Of a stretch of 64,000 bases of DNA, positions 45,786 through 53,031 are shown piece by piece (the first letter of the stretch is position 1; each line of letters starts with the position of its first letter). The position numbers and the translations under genes are program-made. The stretch comes from Fodinibius sp036381435 (GTDB lineage: Bacteria > Bacteroidota > Rhodothermia > Balneolales > Balneolaceae): positions 62,001 to 126,000 of the forward strand of contig DASVCW010000013.1 in assembly GCA_036381435.1 (NCBI GenBank). Direction: 5' to 3'. The notes under the pieces were generated by a model. That model had not been told where the DNA came from, ran no database searches, and saw only the letters and a list, made by a program, of their open reading frames with translations.

Positions 45786-46253
45786 TTAATTGTAGCTAGC
45801 TACTTTTTTAAATGAGCTGACCATGAGGTAGTAAAAAATAACACCTACAATTGTTGACAGGCTGATATATAAATAATCTTCAATCAAGCGGCCGGATGTT
45901 TCTTCCAAAAAGACAACTGCAAAGATAGCAACCGGTATGGCCAGAAGCATTATAAAGACAAATAACCGAATGCCAATGACGAAATACAACGACAGGAATC
46001 GTTTTAAATAATCTTTCCCGTCCCCCTTTTGATTAACTTTAAAAGTCAGATTTAAGCCAACAACCGTAATAAGTAGCACTAACGCTACTTCAGCAAATAG
46101 GAAAGTATCGTTATTGTAATAGTCAGACGACGACCCATACGATATTAAACTGAACAAGATGAAACTTGCCATCAGATAATAGAAGCCTTCTTTGTCGGAA
46201 ACATTGTTGTCAGACAGTCTGTTTTCCAGATCTCTTAGGTTAAACCAATTCAT
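45786..46253 (-). CDS. membrane protein, 155 aa
   Basis: Four helices (YYLMASFILFSLISYG; FLFAEVALVLLITVVGLNLTF; FVIGIRLFVFIMLLAIPVAIF; YLYISLSTIVGVIFYYLMV). Start taken at the ATG at 46253 (MNWFNLRDLENRL); the longer frame adds 61 residues that overlap other sequence. No family recognised; resembles a small integral protein with cytoplasmic N-terminus. Confidence 0.55.
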   Translation of the reverse strand: MNWFNLRDLENRLSDNNVSDKEGFYYLMASFILFSLISYGSSSDYYNNDTFLFAEVALVLLITVVGLNLTFKVNQKGDGKDYLKRFLSLYFVIGIRLFVFIMLLAIPVAIFAVVFLEETSGRLIEDYLYISLSTIVGVIFYYLMVSSFKKVASYN

Positions 46254-46582
46254 AATTGTAAAGTTTAATTGCTGGGGTTGATGATTTTTTGCCTGTTTAA
46301 CATTAGTGAACAGGAATGACTTTTGCAAAAGCCGCTGTTTCCCCGAAAATCCTATGCCAATGATAAGCATCGGGACAAGAGGGGATGCTTTCTGTTTCAT
46401 GGAATATTCTTTAATTCGCTTGGTAAAGATCCTCATTATCGATGGAAGATGCCTATGGCAAGTGTGGGGTCCTATTATTAGCAGACAGTGCTATATAGCC
46501 CAATACACATTTTTTATCTCGAACTCACGTTAAATTAAAATAAGCGACATTTATTAAGCACCAGCATAACTCCCCACTTCTT
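46254..46582. other. gene-poor gap with a plus-strand-type hairpin
   Basis: No credible protein. A TGCC-TAT-GGCA palindrome at 46450-46460 is one of several in the window. At 46566-46594, overlapping the end of the CPBP gene, ataactcc/ggagttat is followed by TTTTTTT on the plus strand, which would terminate a plus-strand transcript; no plus-strand gene is evident. Confidence 0.35.
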
Positions 46583-47431
46583 TCATGGAGTTATTTTTTT
46601 CATGTATACATTAATGGCTAAAATTATTAGTAGAAGAAAAGGTATTTTAATTAGGTTAGAATAATCTCCCCACCCATCAATTGTTTGTGATTGCATGTTA
46701 AGATAATCATCCAAATAATTTTGCCCCAAAAACATAAATAAATCAATAGACCAATGAATACTGATGCAGTAAAGCAGAGAACCCGAGTGGTAATATGTTA
46801 AGGCTAACAGGTATCCTATAAAGAATGCAGTAATATAAAAAAGAGGCTCTTATTGAAATATAGCAGAGAAAAAATAAGAGAAGAGATAATAAGAGCAAGT
46901 TGTAGATTTGAGGTATTTTTAAACAGATAACGGAATATTAACCCCCGATATACCTTCTCTTCAGCTAAAGCCACAAAAAAATAGGTCAAAACTCCAGCAA
47001 AAAATGTAAATTCTAAATTTTGAAAAAAATGAGTAAAAGGAAAGTATCCCTCAGTGATATGGAACTCGATAAAACCCAAGGCCATAGTTACAGATAATAT
47101 TATAGTCATGGTCAAAAATGTAAGTAAGGAAATAATAATAAATCCTTTTGCTTTGGCTTCCCAATTTGAGGGAGGAGAAGGAAGTAATGATTTTAAATCC
47201 TTTTGATACCGATTGATATAAAATGTAACTGCAAGAAAAGAAATCAAAAAGCTTAAACTCAGTATCACACGCCCCAGGAGCGTAGTAGGTACAAGAGATT
47301 GATCAAAATGCTGCGGCATTAAAATGTCAAATGGAAAAGACCATAACAACGGCTATTACATACATAAAAAAGAAGGCCATCAAAGCAGTTTTGATGATCA
47401 AATAAATAGTTTTCAATATCTTCGATATCAT
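46583..47431 (-). pseudogene. CPBP-family intramembrane metalloprotease, split by two homopolymer frameshifts
   Basis: Three frames join into one CPBP protein of about 280 residues. From the ATG at 47429-47431 the first frame reads MISKILKTIYLIIKTALMAF and enters VVMVF; one base too many in the T4 run opposite 47335-47338 shifts it to PFDILMPQHFDQSL. The middle frame runs through the EExxxR motif (FVALAEEKVYRGLIFRYLF) to LLYFNKSLFF; one base too few in the T6 run opposite 46837-46842 shifts it to ITAFFIGYLLALTYYHSG. The last frame carries the third CPBP motif (CISIHWSIDLF). In peptide-secretion clusters, CPBP proteins act as immunity or leader-processing factors. Confidence 0.8.
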
Positions 47432-47560
47432 TCCGACTACTTTGTTGTTTTTAGAAGGTGAGATGTTACTATTTTTGGACATTCAATAAGCGGTGAAGGG
47501 GTTGTACTATCGGGATAGGCAATAAACGGGATTACAACTCCCTTTAAGCAGGATTATGAT

Positions 47561-47799
47561 TTAAATAGCTTTCAGCCTCTTTAAAGCTTGAAACTTTTCC
47601 CATAGGTAAACATCGATGCCACATAAAGCTAAAAAAACAAAGGCTTCTTCAACTAAAGCCCCAGCCTTATAAGTACCCGATTCTGCTGATGAAAATAACA
47701 CCGGTATTTCTTGCAGTTCATTAAAAATGAGATCATAGGTTTTCAATACAAAAAATACAGCTACCTGTATAACCAACAGTCTTTTGAATTCTTTTTCAT
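47561..47799 (-). pseudogene. small membrane protein, about 79 aa, probable frameshift near the start
   Basis: The body (VIQVAVFFVLKTYDLIFNEL, then KAGALVEEAFVFLALCGIDVYLW with two helices) has no in-frame ATG. The ATG at 47797-47799 reads MKK and leaves frame at the A5 run opposite 47792-47796; one extra A gives MKKEFKRLLVIQVAV. I therefore annotate a frameshifted gene. A possible immunity protein by position and size; unknown family. Confidence 0.55.
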
Positions 47800-47878
47800 G
47801 ATTCTTTCCTTGATTTAATTTTTTAAAAAAAGACTATAGATGTTATTTGAAAAAGTCTAAGTTTTTATAGAGAATTAT

Positions 47879-48079
47879 CTATGGAGAGGAGGTTTTATTT
47901 TGACTATTTTCCTTATAAGTAATTAAATAGACTGCAATGCTTACCCCTAAAAAAAGTAAGCTTTTTTCAATTATGGTAGTAGTGACGATTTGACCTTTTA
48001 TTTTCCATAAAGTATATCCTATATCTAATATAAAATAGAGAGACACTATTGAGAGCCGAACTAATAATTTACTTGTCAT
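47879..48079 (-). CDS. small membrane protein, 66 aa
   Basis: Two helices (LLVRLSIVSLYFILDIGYTLW; TTIIEKSLLFLGVSIAVYLI) and a polar tail. It starts 74 bp downstream of the first precursor peptide gene, beyond a strong hairpin, and lacks the purine-rich site the precursors have. Candidate immunity protein. Confidence 0.6.
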   Translation of the reverse strand: MTSKLLVRLSIVSLYFILDIGYTLWKIKGQIVTTTIIEKSLLFLGVSIAVYLITYKENSQNKTSSP

Positions 48080-48094
48080 TTTTTAATTGAATTT

Positions 48095-48133
48095 AAAGTT
48101 GGCCTTATTATAATAAAACATAAGGCCAACTTT
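48095..48133 (-). terminator. hairpin after precursor peptide gene (attenuator or plus-strand terminator)
   Basis: 14-bp stem aaagttggccttat / ataaggccaacttt with an 11-base loop. On the plus strand it is followed by TTTTTATTTATTTT; on the minus strand only by AAATTCAATT, so it would be a partial stop or a 3' stabiliser between the precursor gene and the small membrane gene. Confidence 0.6.
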
Positions 48134-48152
48134 TTATTTATTTTATTGTTAG

Positions 48153-48359
48153 TTAGTCTCTTAGACCATGTTCTCTGATAAATGCTGCTCTTTCGTCAGG
48201 TGACATTTGTATTTCTTGACTAGATATACTCCAAGCACCTGCTACAAAAGCAATCAGTTCAGTTATAATGCCTCCTCCATTATAATTTTTTAACTCTTTT
48301 GAACTCAATGCCTTAATGTTAATAGGCTTTACATTATTTGGTTTTATTTTAGTACTCAT
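48153..48359 (-). CDS. double-glycine precursor peptide 1 (bacteriocin-like), 68 aa
   Basis: Leader positions -12 to -1 read LSSKELKNYNGG, matching the consensus L(-12) S(-11) E(-8) L(-7) G(-2) G(-1). Predicted cleavage after Gly29 leaves a 39-residue peptide starting with a hydrophobic helix (GIITELIAFVAGAWSISS) and ending in a charged segment (SPDERAAFIREHGLRD). No cysteines. SD-like AGAGGA stands 6 bases before the ATG. The C39 exporter at 49162 should process it. Confidence 0.85.
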   Translation of the reverse strand: MSTKIKPNNVKPINIKALSSKELKNYNGGGIITELIAFVAGAWSISSQEIQMSPDERAAFIREHGLRD

Positions 48360-48393
48360 AACTATCCTCTTTTTATTTAATAATTGTGATTAA

Positions 48394-48594
48394 TTAAATG
48401 CCTCTTGCAAAATCTTGACCACTCTCATAGGCATCAACAAGGTTTTGTCCACCAGATTCCCAAATGTCGTTAATTTCAGTATAAGCAACTGTTAATGCAA
48501 CTGGAATCCACCAATAAACACCACCTGATATACCTCTTTGTGATTTTTCTGTTAGCTTCTCAACATTACATCTTTTCAGATTTAAGTTTTCCAT
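48394..48594 (-). CDS. double-glycine precursor peptide 2 (bacteriocin-like), 66 aa
   Basis: Leader LTEKSQRGISGG at -12 to -1 (L -12, T -11, I -4, GG); cleavage after Gly25 gives a 41-residue peptide with an aromatic, hydrophobic start (VYWWIPVALTVAYTEI) and an acidic amphipathic end (NDIWESGGQNLVDAYESGQD). AGGTGA stands before the ATG. Thirty-four bp separate it from peptide 1; the two together resemble a two-peptide bacteriocin. Functional pairing is inference. Confidence 0.8.
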   Translation of the reverse strand: MENLNLKRCNVEKLTEKSQRGISGGVYWWIPVALTVAYTEINDIWESGGQNLVDAYESGQDFARGI

Positions 48595-48626
48595 AAGTTT
48601 TCACCTATATGTTTAATTAAAGTTAA

Positions 48627-48647
48627 TGAAGCCGTTAAATGGCTTCA
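48627..48647 (-). promoter_or_regulatory. short hairpin between the HTH gene and precursor 2
   Basis: tgaagcc / ggcttca stem (48627-48633, 48641-48647) extended by GTTAAT/ATTAAC. On the minus strand it lies between the stop codon of the HTH gene and the precursor start. Too weak for a clear terminator; perhaps an attenuator. Confidence 0.3.
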
Positions 48648-48665
48648 CCTACAATTAACCAACAC

Positions 48666-48980
48666 TCACTGAACAAATACATACAGTGGCTCAAATTTTT
48701 TGAACATTCTTCCACCGCTCACCTTTTTCTTTTCTTTCTCCGAAAGGTTTTTCCGAAATCCGATAATCATTTCCCCCTGTTCTTCGTACACATAACTTTC
48801 TCTATAATGGTCATAAATGATAGGGCAATCAAATTCTTCTTTCAGTTCTTCCAGAAATTTATAAAGCCAGCGCTCGGAAATATCAAGTTTATCGGCAAGC
48901 TCTTTGGGCGAACCGGTGCTTTTTCGTCGTATCATTGCATCAAGTCTTCGTATTCGTGTTATATATCTGTAGAGTGACAT
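48666..48980 (-). CDS. small HTH regulator ending in a double-glycine leader-like tail
   Basis: 104 residues. Residues 1-55 are a winged-HTH-type domain (IRRLDAMIRRKSTGSPKELA then DKLDISERWLYKFLEELKEE), followed by a basic beta segment (IIYDHYRESYVYEEQGEMII). At residues 79-90 it reads LSEKEKKKVSGG, with L, S, E, V and GG at -12, -11, -8, -4, -2, -1, the same register as the precursors. The 14 residues after GG are RMFKKFEPLYVFVQ. It may be a transcription factor whose tail is cut by the C39 protease, or a precursor fused to a regulator. SD AGAGGAA precedes the ATG. Confidence 0.7.
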   Translation of the reverse strand: MSLYRYITRIRRLDAMIRRKSTGSPKELADKLDISERWLYKFLEELKEEFDCPIIYDHYRESYVYEEQGEMIIGFRKNLSEKEKKKVSGGRMFKKFEPLYVFVQ

Positions 48981-49161
48981 ATTTTCCTCTCAATTTTCGT
49001 TACTGGTTATTGAGTTATTGGTTTTAATAGTTCCTCAAATGTTAACCTTGTTTTTCCTGTGTCAGATCATTCCCCAACTCCGTTAAAACTTCGTTGAGCA
49101 GGCCCTGCGCCCCTTCTTCAAAAGGAATGCCTATGGCTAAAGGTGGAGATTACTTCCGCTT

Positions 49162-51360
49162 TTAGGCGGAAGGTATTTCAGCTAATGAATTTCCATTTAA
49201 TATGGGAAATTGTTTTTGCCAGAGTTCGAAATAATCAGCTTGTCGTGCCATCAATTCTTCGTGGTTTCCTTCTTCCACCACTTTGCCTTTGTCAAGCACA
49301 CAAATTTTGTCTGCTTTAAATACCGTACTCAGTCGATGAGCAATGAGGATAATCGTCTTACCCTGCTCAGTAAGTAGATCAATTGTGCGTTGTACGTATT
49401 GCTCCGATGATGAATCCAGGGAAGAGGTAGCTTCATCCAGAATTAAAATATCAGGTTCTTTATAAAGGGCGCGGGCAATAGCAATGCGCTGCTTTTGTCC
49501 GCCGGAAAGACTGGCCCCGTTTTCACCCAGGTAGGTTTCAAAGCCGTTGGGTAAACCTTCGATAAATTCAATAATTCCGAGTTTCTTACAAATAGCAACT
49601 ATCTTTTCCATATCAGGATCAAATTCACCCACAGCAATATTATCTATCACATTTCCGGCAAACAGATCTATCTCTTGTGGAACCACCGAAATTGTATTTC
49701 TAAGGCTTCTATTATCAACGTACTCAAGGTTGATGTCGCCGATTCTTACCCGCCCTTCATCAAGCGGATAAAGTTTCTGTAAAATATTGATGATCGTAGT
49801 TTTGCCCGAGCCGCTTTCACCGACAAAAGCGGTAACTTTTCCTTTGGGAATGGTAAGATTCAGATCTTCAAAAACAGTAACCCTGGAACCGTACCGGAAT
49901 TTTACATTTTCAAAATGGATATCTCCCAATAGTTCCGGTTTTAGTTGGATTTTCTTGCCTTCCTTTTCTTTTTCCAAATCCATGATTTCAAAGAGACGGT
50001 CGGCCGCGATCATTGCATCCTGGATCGTTTTATTCATCCCAACAAGGCTGCTTATCGGGCCGGTGAAATAACCGATGACCGCATAAAAAGACATCAATTC
50101 ACCGGTAGTAATTACTCCATCTAAAACGTAATAGGCTCCGGCCCATAATAGAATGATGGTAAATAACCTTGATGTAAACTGGGAAGAATTACCGGAAAAT
50201 ACCGAGTTCAGCCCGGAGCGATATACTGTTTTTAACAGACGGACAAAGCGGGTTTCGGTCTTCAGGTTAGCAAAATCCTCCAGTCCGAATTGCTTGATGG
50301 TTGAAACGGAGTTTAAAGATTCAACAAGCTGCGACTCCAGATCAGCAGCGTTCTCCATCACTTTCCGCTGAGTTTTTTTATTGATTTTATTTGTGATGAA
50401 ATAAATGAGAGCATAGGCGGGAATAATGGATAGCATCACCAGGCCCAGTTTCCAGAAATAGGTGAACATCAGTCCGAATGAAAAGAGGACGATAAAAACA
50501 TTTACGGCCAGATTAATGGATACATCATTAATAAATGCGCGTATTTTAACGGCATCATTAATGCGGGAAATGATTTCCCCTACGCGCATGGTATCAAAGA
50601 ATCGCTGGGGTAGTTTGAGCAGATGTTTGTAATAGCCCAATATTAGACGGGCATCAATTAACTGACCGGTTTTAAGAGTGAAAACTGTTTTTGTGACACC
50701 AACAAAAATCTGCAGCACCAGCAAAATGATCATTCCCGTACCCAGCAGATTTAACAGATTTTCATTACCGTCAGCCAGTACATGATCTACTATTAGCTGA
50801 ACAAAAATAGCCGTAGATAAGCCGATAATCGTGAACATAGCCGCTCCGAATAGTGCCTGGAAAAGCACGGCTTTGTGAGGTTTTAACAGAAACCACATAC
50901 GGCTCAGAATAGATACTTTTTCATCACCTGTTTCAAAATCTTCATTAGGCATGAGCAGGACTAAAACTCCGGTCCATTGCTCTTTAAATTCTTCGTGTGG
51001 AATTTTATGCAGCTTGCCGTCCATTGGATCCATCACTAAAATATGAGAATCTGTTGCTTCATAAATAACAACGAAATGATGGAGGACTTCTTTAACCACT
51101 ATATGCGCAACAGCAGGAGTGGGGATTTTGAAAAGGCTGTCAAATTCTCCCTTTACTCCCTTGGCCGAGAAGCCCAGCTTTTTTGCGGCCTCAATCATGC
51201 CTAATACATTGGTCCCTTTTTTATCAGTAGATGCATATTGGCGGATGCGGGCTATAGGTAATTTTAAATTGTAATGAGCCGCCACCGATGCCAGACAAGC
51301 TGCTCCGCAGTCGGTAATATCATGTTGTTTGATTCCTACTGTACGTTCTTTAAGTCTCAT
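49162..51360 (-). CDS. C39 peptidase-containing ABC exporter (bacteriocin processing)
   Basis: 732 residues from the ATG at 51360. Residues 1-150: C39 cysteine peptidase (IKQHDITDCGAACLASVAAHY with Cys; HHFVVIYEATDSHILVMDPMDG with His and Asp) that cuts after GG. Then six membrane helices and the ABC ATPase: Walker A GESGSGKTT, signature LSGGQKQRIAIARAL, Walker B ILDEATSSLDS, and the H-loop AHRLST. It should cleave and export the double-glycine peptides here. A palindromic repeat sits upstream of its start. Confidence 0.93.
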   Translation of the reverse strand: MRLKERTVGIKQHDITDCGAACLASVAAHYNLKLPIARIRQYASTDKKGTNVLGMIEAAKKLGFSAKGVKGEFDSLFKIPTPAVAHIVVKEVLHHFVVIYEATDSHILVMDPMDGKLHKIPHEEFKEQWTGVLVLLMPNEDFETGDEKVSILSRMWFLLKPHKAVLFQALFGAAMFTIIGLSTAIFVQLIVDHVLADGNENLLNLLGTGMIILLVLQIFVGVTKTVFTLKTGQLIDARLILGYYKHLLKLPQRFFDTMRVGEIISRINDAVKIRAFINDVSINLAVNVFIVLFSFGLMFTYFWKLGLVMLSIIPAYALIYFITNKINKKTQRKVMENAADLESQLVESLNSVSTIKQFGLEDFANLKTETRFVRLLKTVYRSGLNSVFSGNSSQFTSRLFTIILLWAGAYYVLDGVITTGELMSFYAVIGYFTGPISSLVGMNKTIQDAMIAADRLFEIMDLEKEKEGKKIQLKPELLGDIHFENVKFRYGSRVTVFEDLNLTIPKGKVTAFVGESGSGKTTIINILQKLYPLDEGRVRIGDINLEYVDNRSLRNTISVVPQEIDLFAGNVIDNIAVGEFDPDMEKIVAICKKLGIIEFIEGLPNGFETYLGENGASLSGGQKQRIAIARALYKEPDILILDEATSSLDSSSEQYVQRTIDLLTEQGKTIILIAHRLSTVFKADKICVLDKGKVVEEGNHEELMARQADYFELWQKQFPILNGNSLAEIPSA

Positions 51361-51400
51361 CTGTTTGAACCCCGTCTGTTCTTGTTTTTTATTTTTCTCT

Positions 51401-51477
51401 GTAGAGACAGATTGCATTTGTCTGATATCTCTTAAAAATCCCCGCAAATCTCTAAGACGCATTCAATGCGTCTCTAC
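51401..51477 (-). repeat. GTAGAGACAGA repeat, copy 2
   Basis: Ends GTAGAGAC...GTCTCTAC are 8-bp inverted repeats; inside is agacgcattcaatgcgtct, a perfect 9-bp stem around one C. It lies between the adaptor and exporter genes of the same operon, where it could form an intercistronic hairpin. Confidence 0.75.
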
Positions 51478-51484
51478 TGGTTAA

Positions 51485-52681
51485 TCACAAAGAAGCTTGC
51501 TGTACTACTTGTTCTTGCTCATCCCATTTTGGATTCAGCCAATCATCAACATTATCAAACAGCAGTTGAAAAAGACTTCGGCGTGCAACAGTAAATCGGG
51601 CTTGAAAGGTCATTCCCTTTTTTAGCTTGCCCCTGTAGCCATTCCCCAGTTCCAGAAAAGTTTGATCTAAAGTACTGCGTACAATAAATACAGGACGATT
51701 ATTTACAATTGTAACATCGCTGGAGATTTCTTTTATCTTACCCGTCAGTGTTCCCCATTGATTATAATCGAAGGCAGAGATATGAAAACGTGCTTCCATT
51801 CCTTCCCGGATCAGGCCGATATCTCTTGGTAATATGTAACACTCTGCTATTAAGCCTGTATCAGGAGAAATTTGGGCTAATGGTTGATTAGGATATACAA
51901 AGCTTCCTACGTAAATCCCTTTCATGTTTTGAATATTGCCGGAAATTGGTGCCTTAATAAGATATTGCTGTCGTTCTTCATTAAGCTGTTGCCCCTTTGT
52001 TTGTAACTGTTCTAATCTATCCTGATAAGTTATTTGCTGGGACTGCCATTTATTTAACTGTTGACTAAACAATAATTTGAAGTCATTACGGGCAGACTGC
52101 AGAATGAATGAACTTTGTTGATAGTTTGCCTCGCTAATTACTTCATATTTATATAGTTGCTGAGCGCGATCAAACTTTCGTTTAGCTTTATTGATTTCTT
52201 GTATAAGACTGCGAACTTGCTGTTTGAACTTAAGCAGGGAGTGCCTGTACTTGGCTGTTTTAAGATGAATAGGTTCAAAAACTGAAGCGGAATCTATATT
52301 TTGCAATAATGACAGGTCATCAAGATACTGGCCAGTTTCCTGCTGGCTCCGTTTATTAAAAAGTAACTTCTCTTGCAAAAGAGGAGCTGCGATCTCCGCA
52401 ATAACTTGTCCTCCTTCTATATAACTGTTTTCTTCGATATAGAGCTTCTTTATTTGTCCTGATACGGGGGAAACAAGTTGATTACGTTGAGTAATCGGCT
52501 TAATAACTCCCCAGCTTCGGATACTCACATTTGTTTCAATAAAGGGTAAAGAAACGAGAGCAGTTACAATAAAAAGAACAACCGTAACATAAATTGTCTT
52601 GGTTTGAACAGAGTGCTTCGAAAAATTAGCTTCTGCTGAATTCTCAATAATCTCTTTCGGGAAAAGCTGGTCTGATGACAT
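51485..52681 (-). CDS. HlyD-family periplasmic adaptor of the peptide exporter
   Basis: 398 residues from the ATG at 52681. One membrane helix (YVTVVLFIVTALVSLPFIET), lipoyl half-motifs (GQIKKLYIEENSYIEGGQVI and GNIQNMKGIYVGSFVYPNQP), a long coiled coil between them, and a beta-barrel end. It forms the periplasmic bridge between the C39 ABC exporter and an outer-membrane TolC-type channel, whose gene is not in this window. Confidence 0.9.
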   Translation of the reverse strand: MSSDQLFPKEIIENSAEANFSKHSVQTKTIYVTVVLFIVTALVSLPFIETNVSIRSWGVIKPITQRNQLVSPVSGQIKKLYIEENSYIEGGQVIAEIAAPLLQEKLLFNKRSQQETGQYLDDLSLLQNIDSASVFEPIHLKTAKYRHSLLKFKQQVRSLIQEINKAKRKFDRAQQLYKYEVISEANYQQSSFILQSARNDFKLLFSQQLNKWQSQQITYQDRLEQLQTKGQQLNEERQQYLIKAPISGNIQNMKGIYVGSFVYPNQPLAQISPDTGLIAECYILPRDIGLIREGMEARFHISAFDYNQWGTLTGKIKEISSDVTIVNNRPVFIVRSTLDQTFLELGNGYRGKLKKGMTFQARFTVARRSLFQLLFDNVDDWLNPKWDEQEQVVQQASL

Positions 52682-52702
52682 AATCTGTAGATGAAATAGG
52701 TT

Positions 52703-52739
52703 AAAAAAGCGAAATTCCTCAATTGGAATATTGAGGAAT
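52703..52739 (-). terminator. terminator-like attenuator after precursor 3
   Basis: 10-bp stem attcctcaat / attgaggaat (52714-52723, 52730-52739) followed on the minus strand after 5 bases by TTTTTT. It separates precursor 3 from the adaptor gene, so most transcripts may end here, giving more precursor than exporter. Confidence 0.55.
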
Positions 52740-52757
52740 CTCATAAAGATTTTTTAT

Positions 52758-52937
52758 TTAACAATGTGGACAATCGCTAAATGCATCCTTTAAATCTGTA
52801 GGAATGGTAGGACTTGGTTCAGTATCATATATTTCCCAAGTGGCATTATGATCGCAATTACCTCCTTCAATTTCTTTGATTTGCGAAGTACTTAGTTCAG
52901 ATAGGTTTAAAACATTCAGCGTTTCTGATGATAACAT
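52758..52937 (-). CDS. double-glycine precursor peptide 3, 59 aa, cysteine-containing
   Basis: Too short for common ORF cut-offs but well supported. ATG at 52937 with AGAGGT nearby; product MLSSETLNVLNLSELSTSQI then KEIEGG (leader -12 to -1 LSTSQIKEIEGG) and a 33-residue core beginning NCDHNATWEIYD and ending DAFSDCPHC. Core has three cysteines (one near the start, CPHC at the end) and is very acidic. Cleavage by the C39 exporter is expected. Unlike peptides 1 and 2 it is not hydrophobic, so a signal peptide or modified RiPP is as likely as a bacteriocin. Confidence 0.8.
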   Translation of the reverse strand: MLSSETLNVLNLSELSTSQIKEIEGGNCDHNATWEIYDTEPSPTIPTDLKDAFSDCPHC

Positions 52938-53031
52938 ATTTTACCTCTTGTTTGATTAAAGTTTAAGAAAAGGCTTCCTATAACCCCATCAGCAATCAAT
53001 AGCAAAACAGTTCTAAAGTAAATAGCTACCC

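Noticed and set aside
46306..46533. Plus-strand ORF of 75 codons
   Set aside because: No RBS, odd composition, overlaps the minus-strand frame and a repeat-like region.
49042..49143. Open frame (IPFEEGAQGLLNEVLTELG) between the exporter and HTH genes
   Set aside because: No start codon and only about 30 residues; part of it is the dispersed ATGCCTATGGC text. At most a gene remnant.
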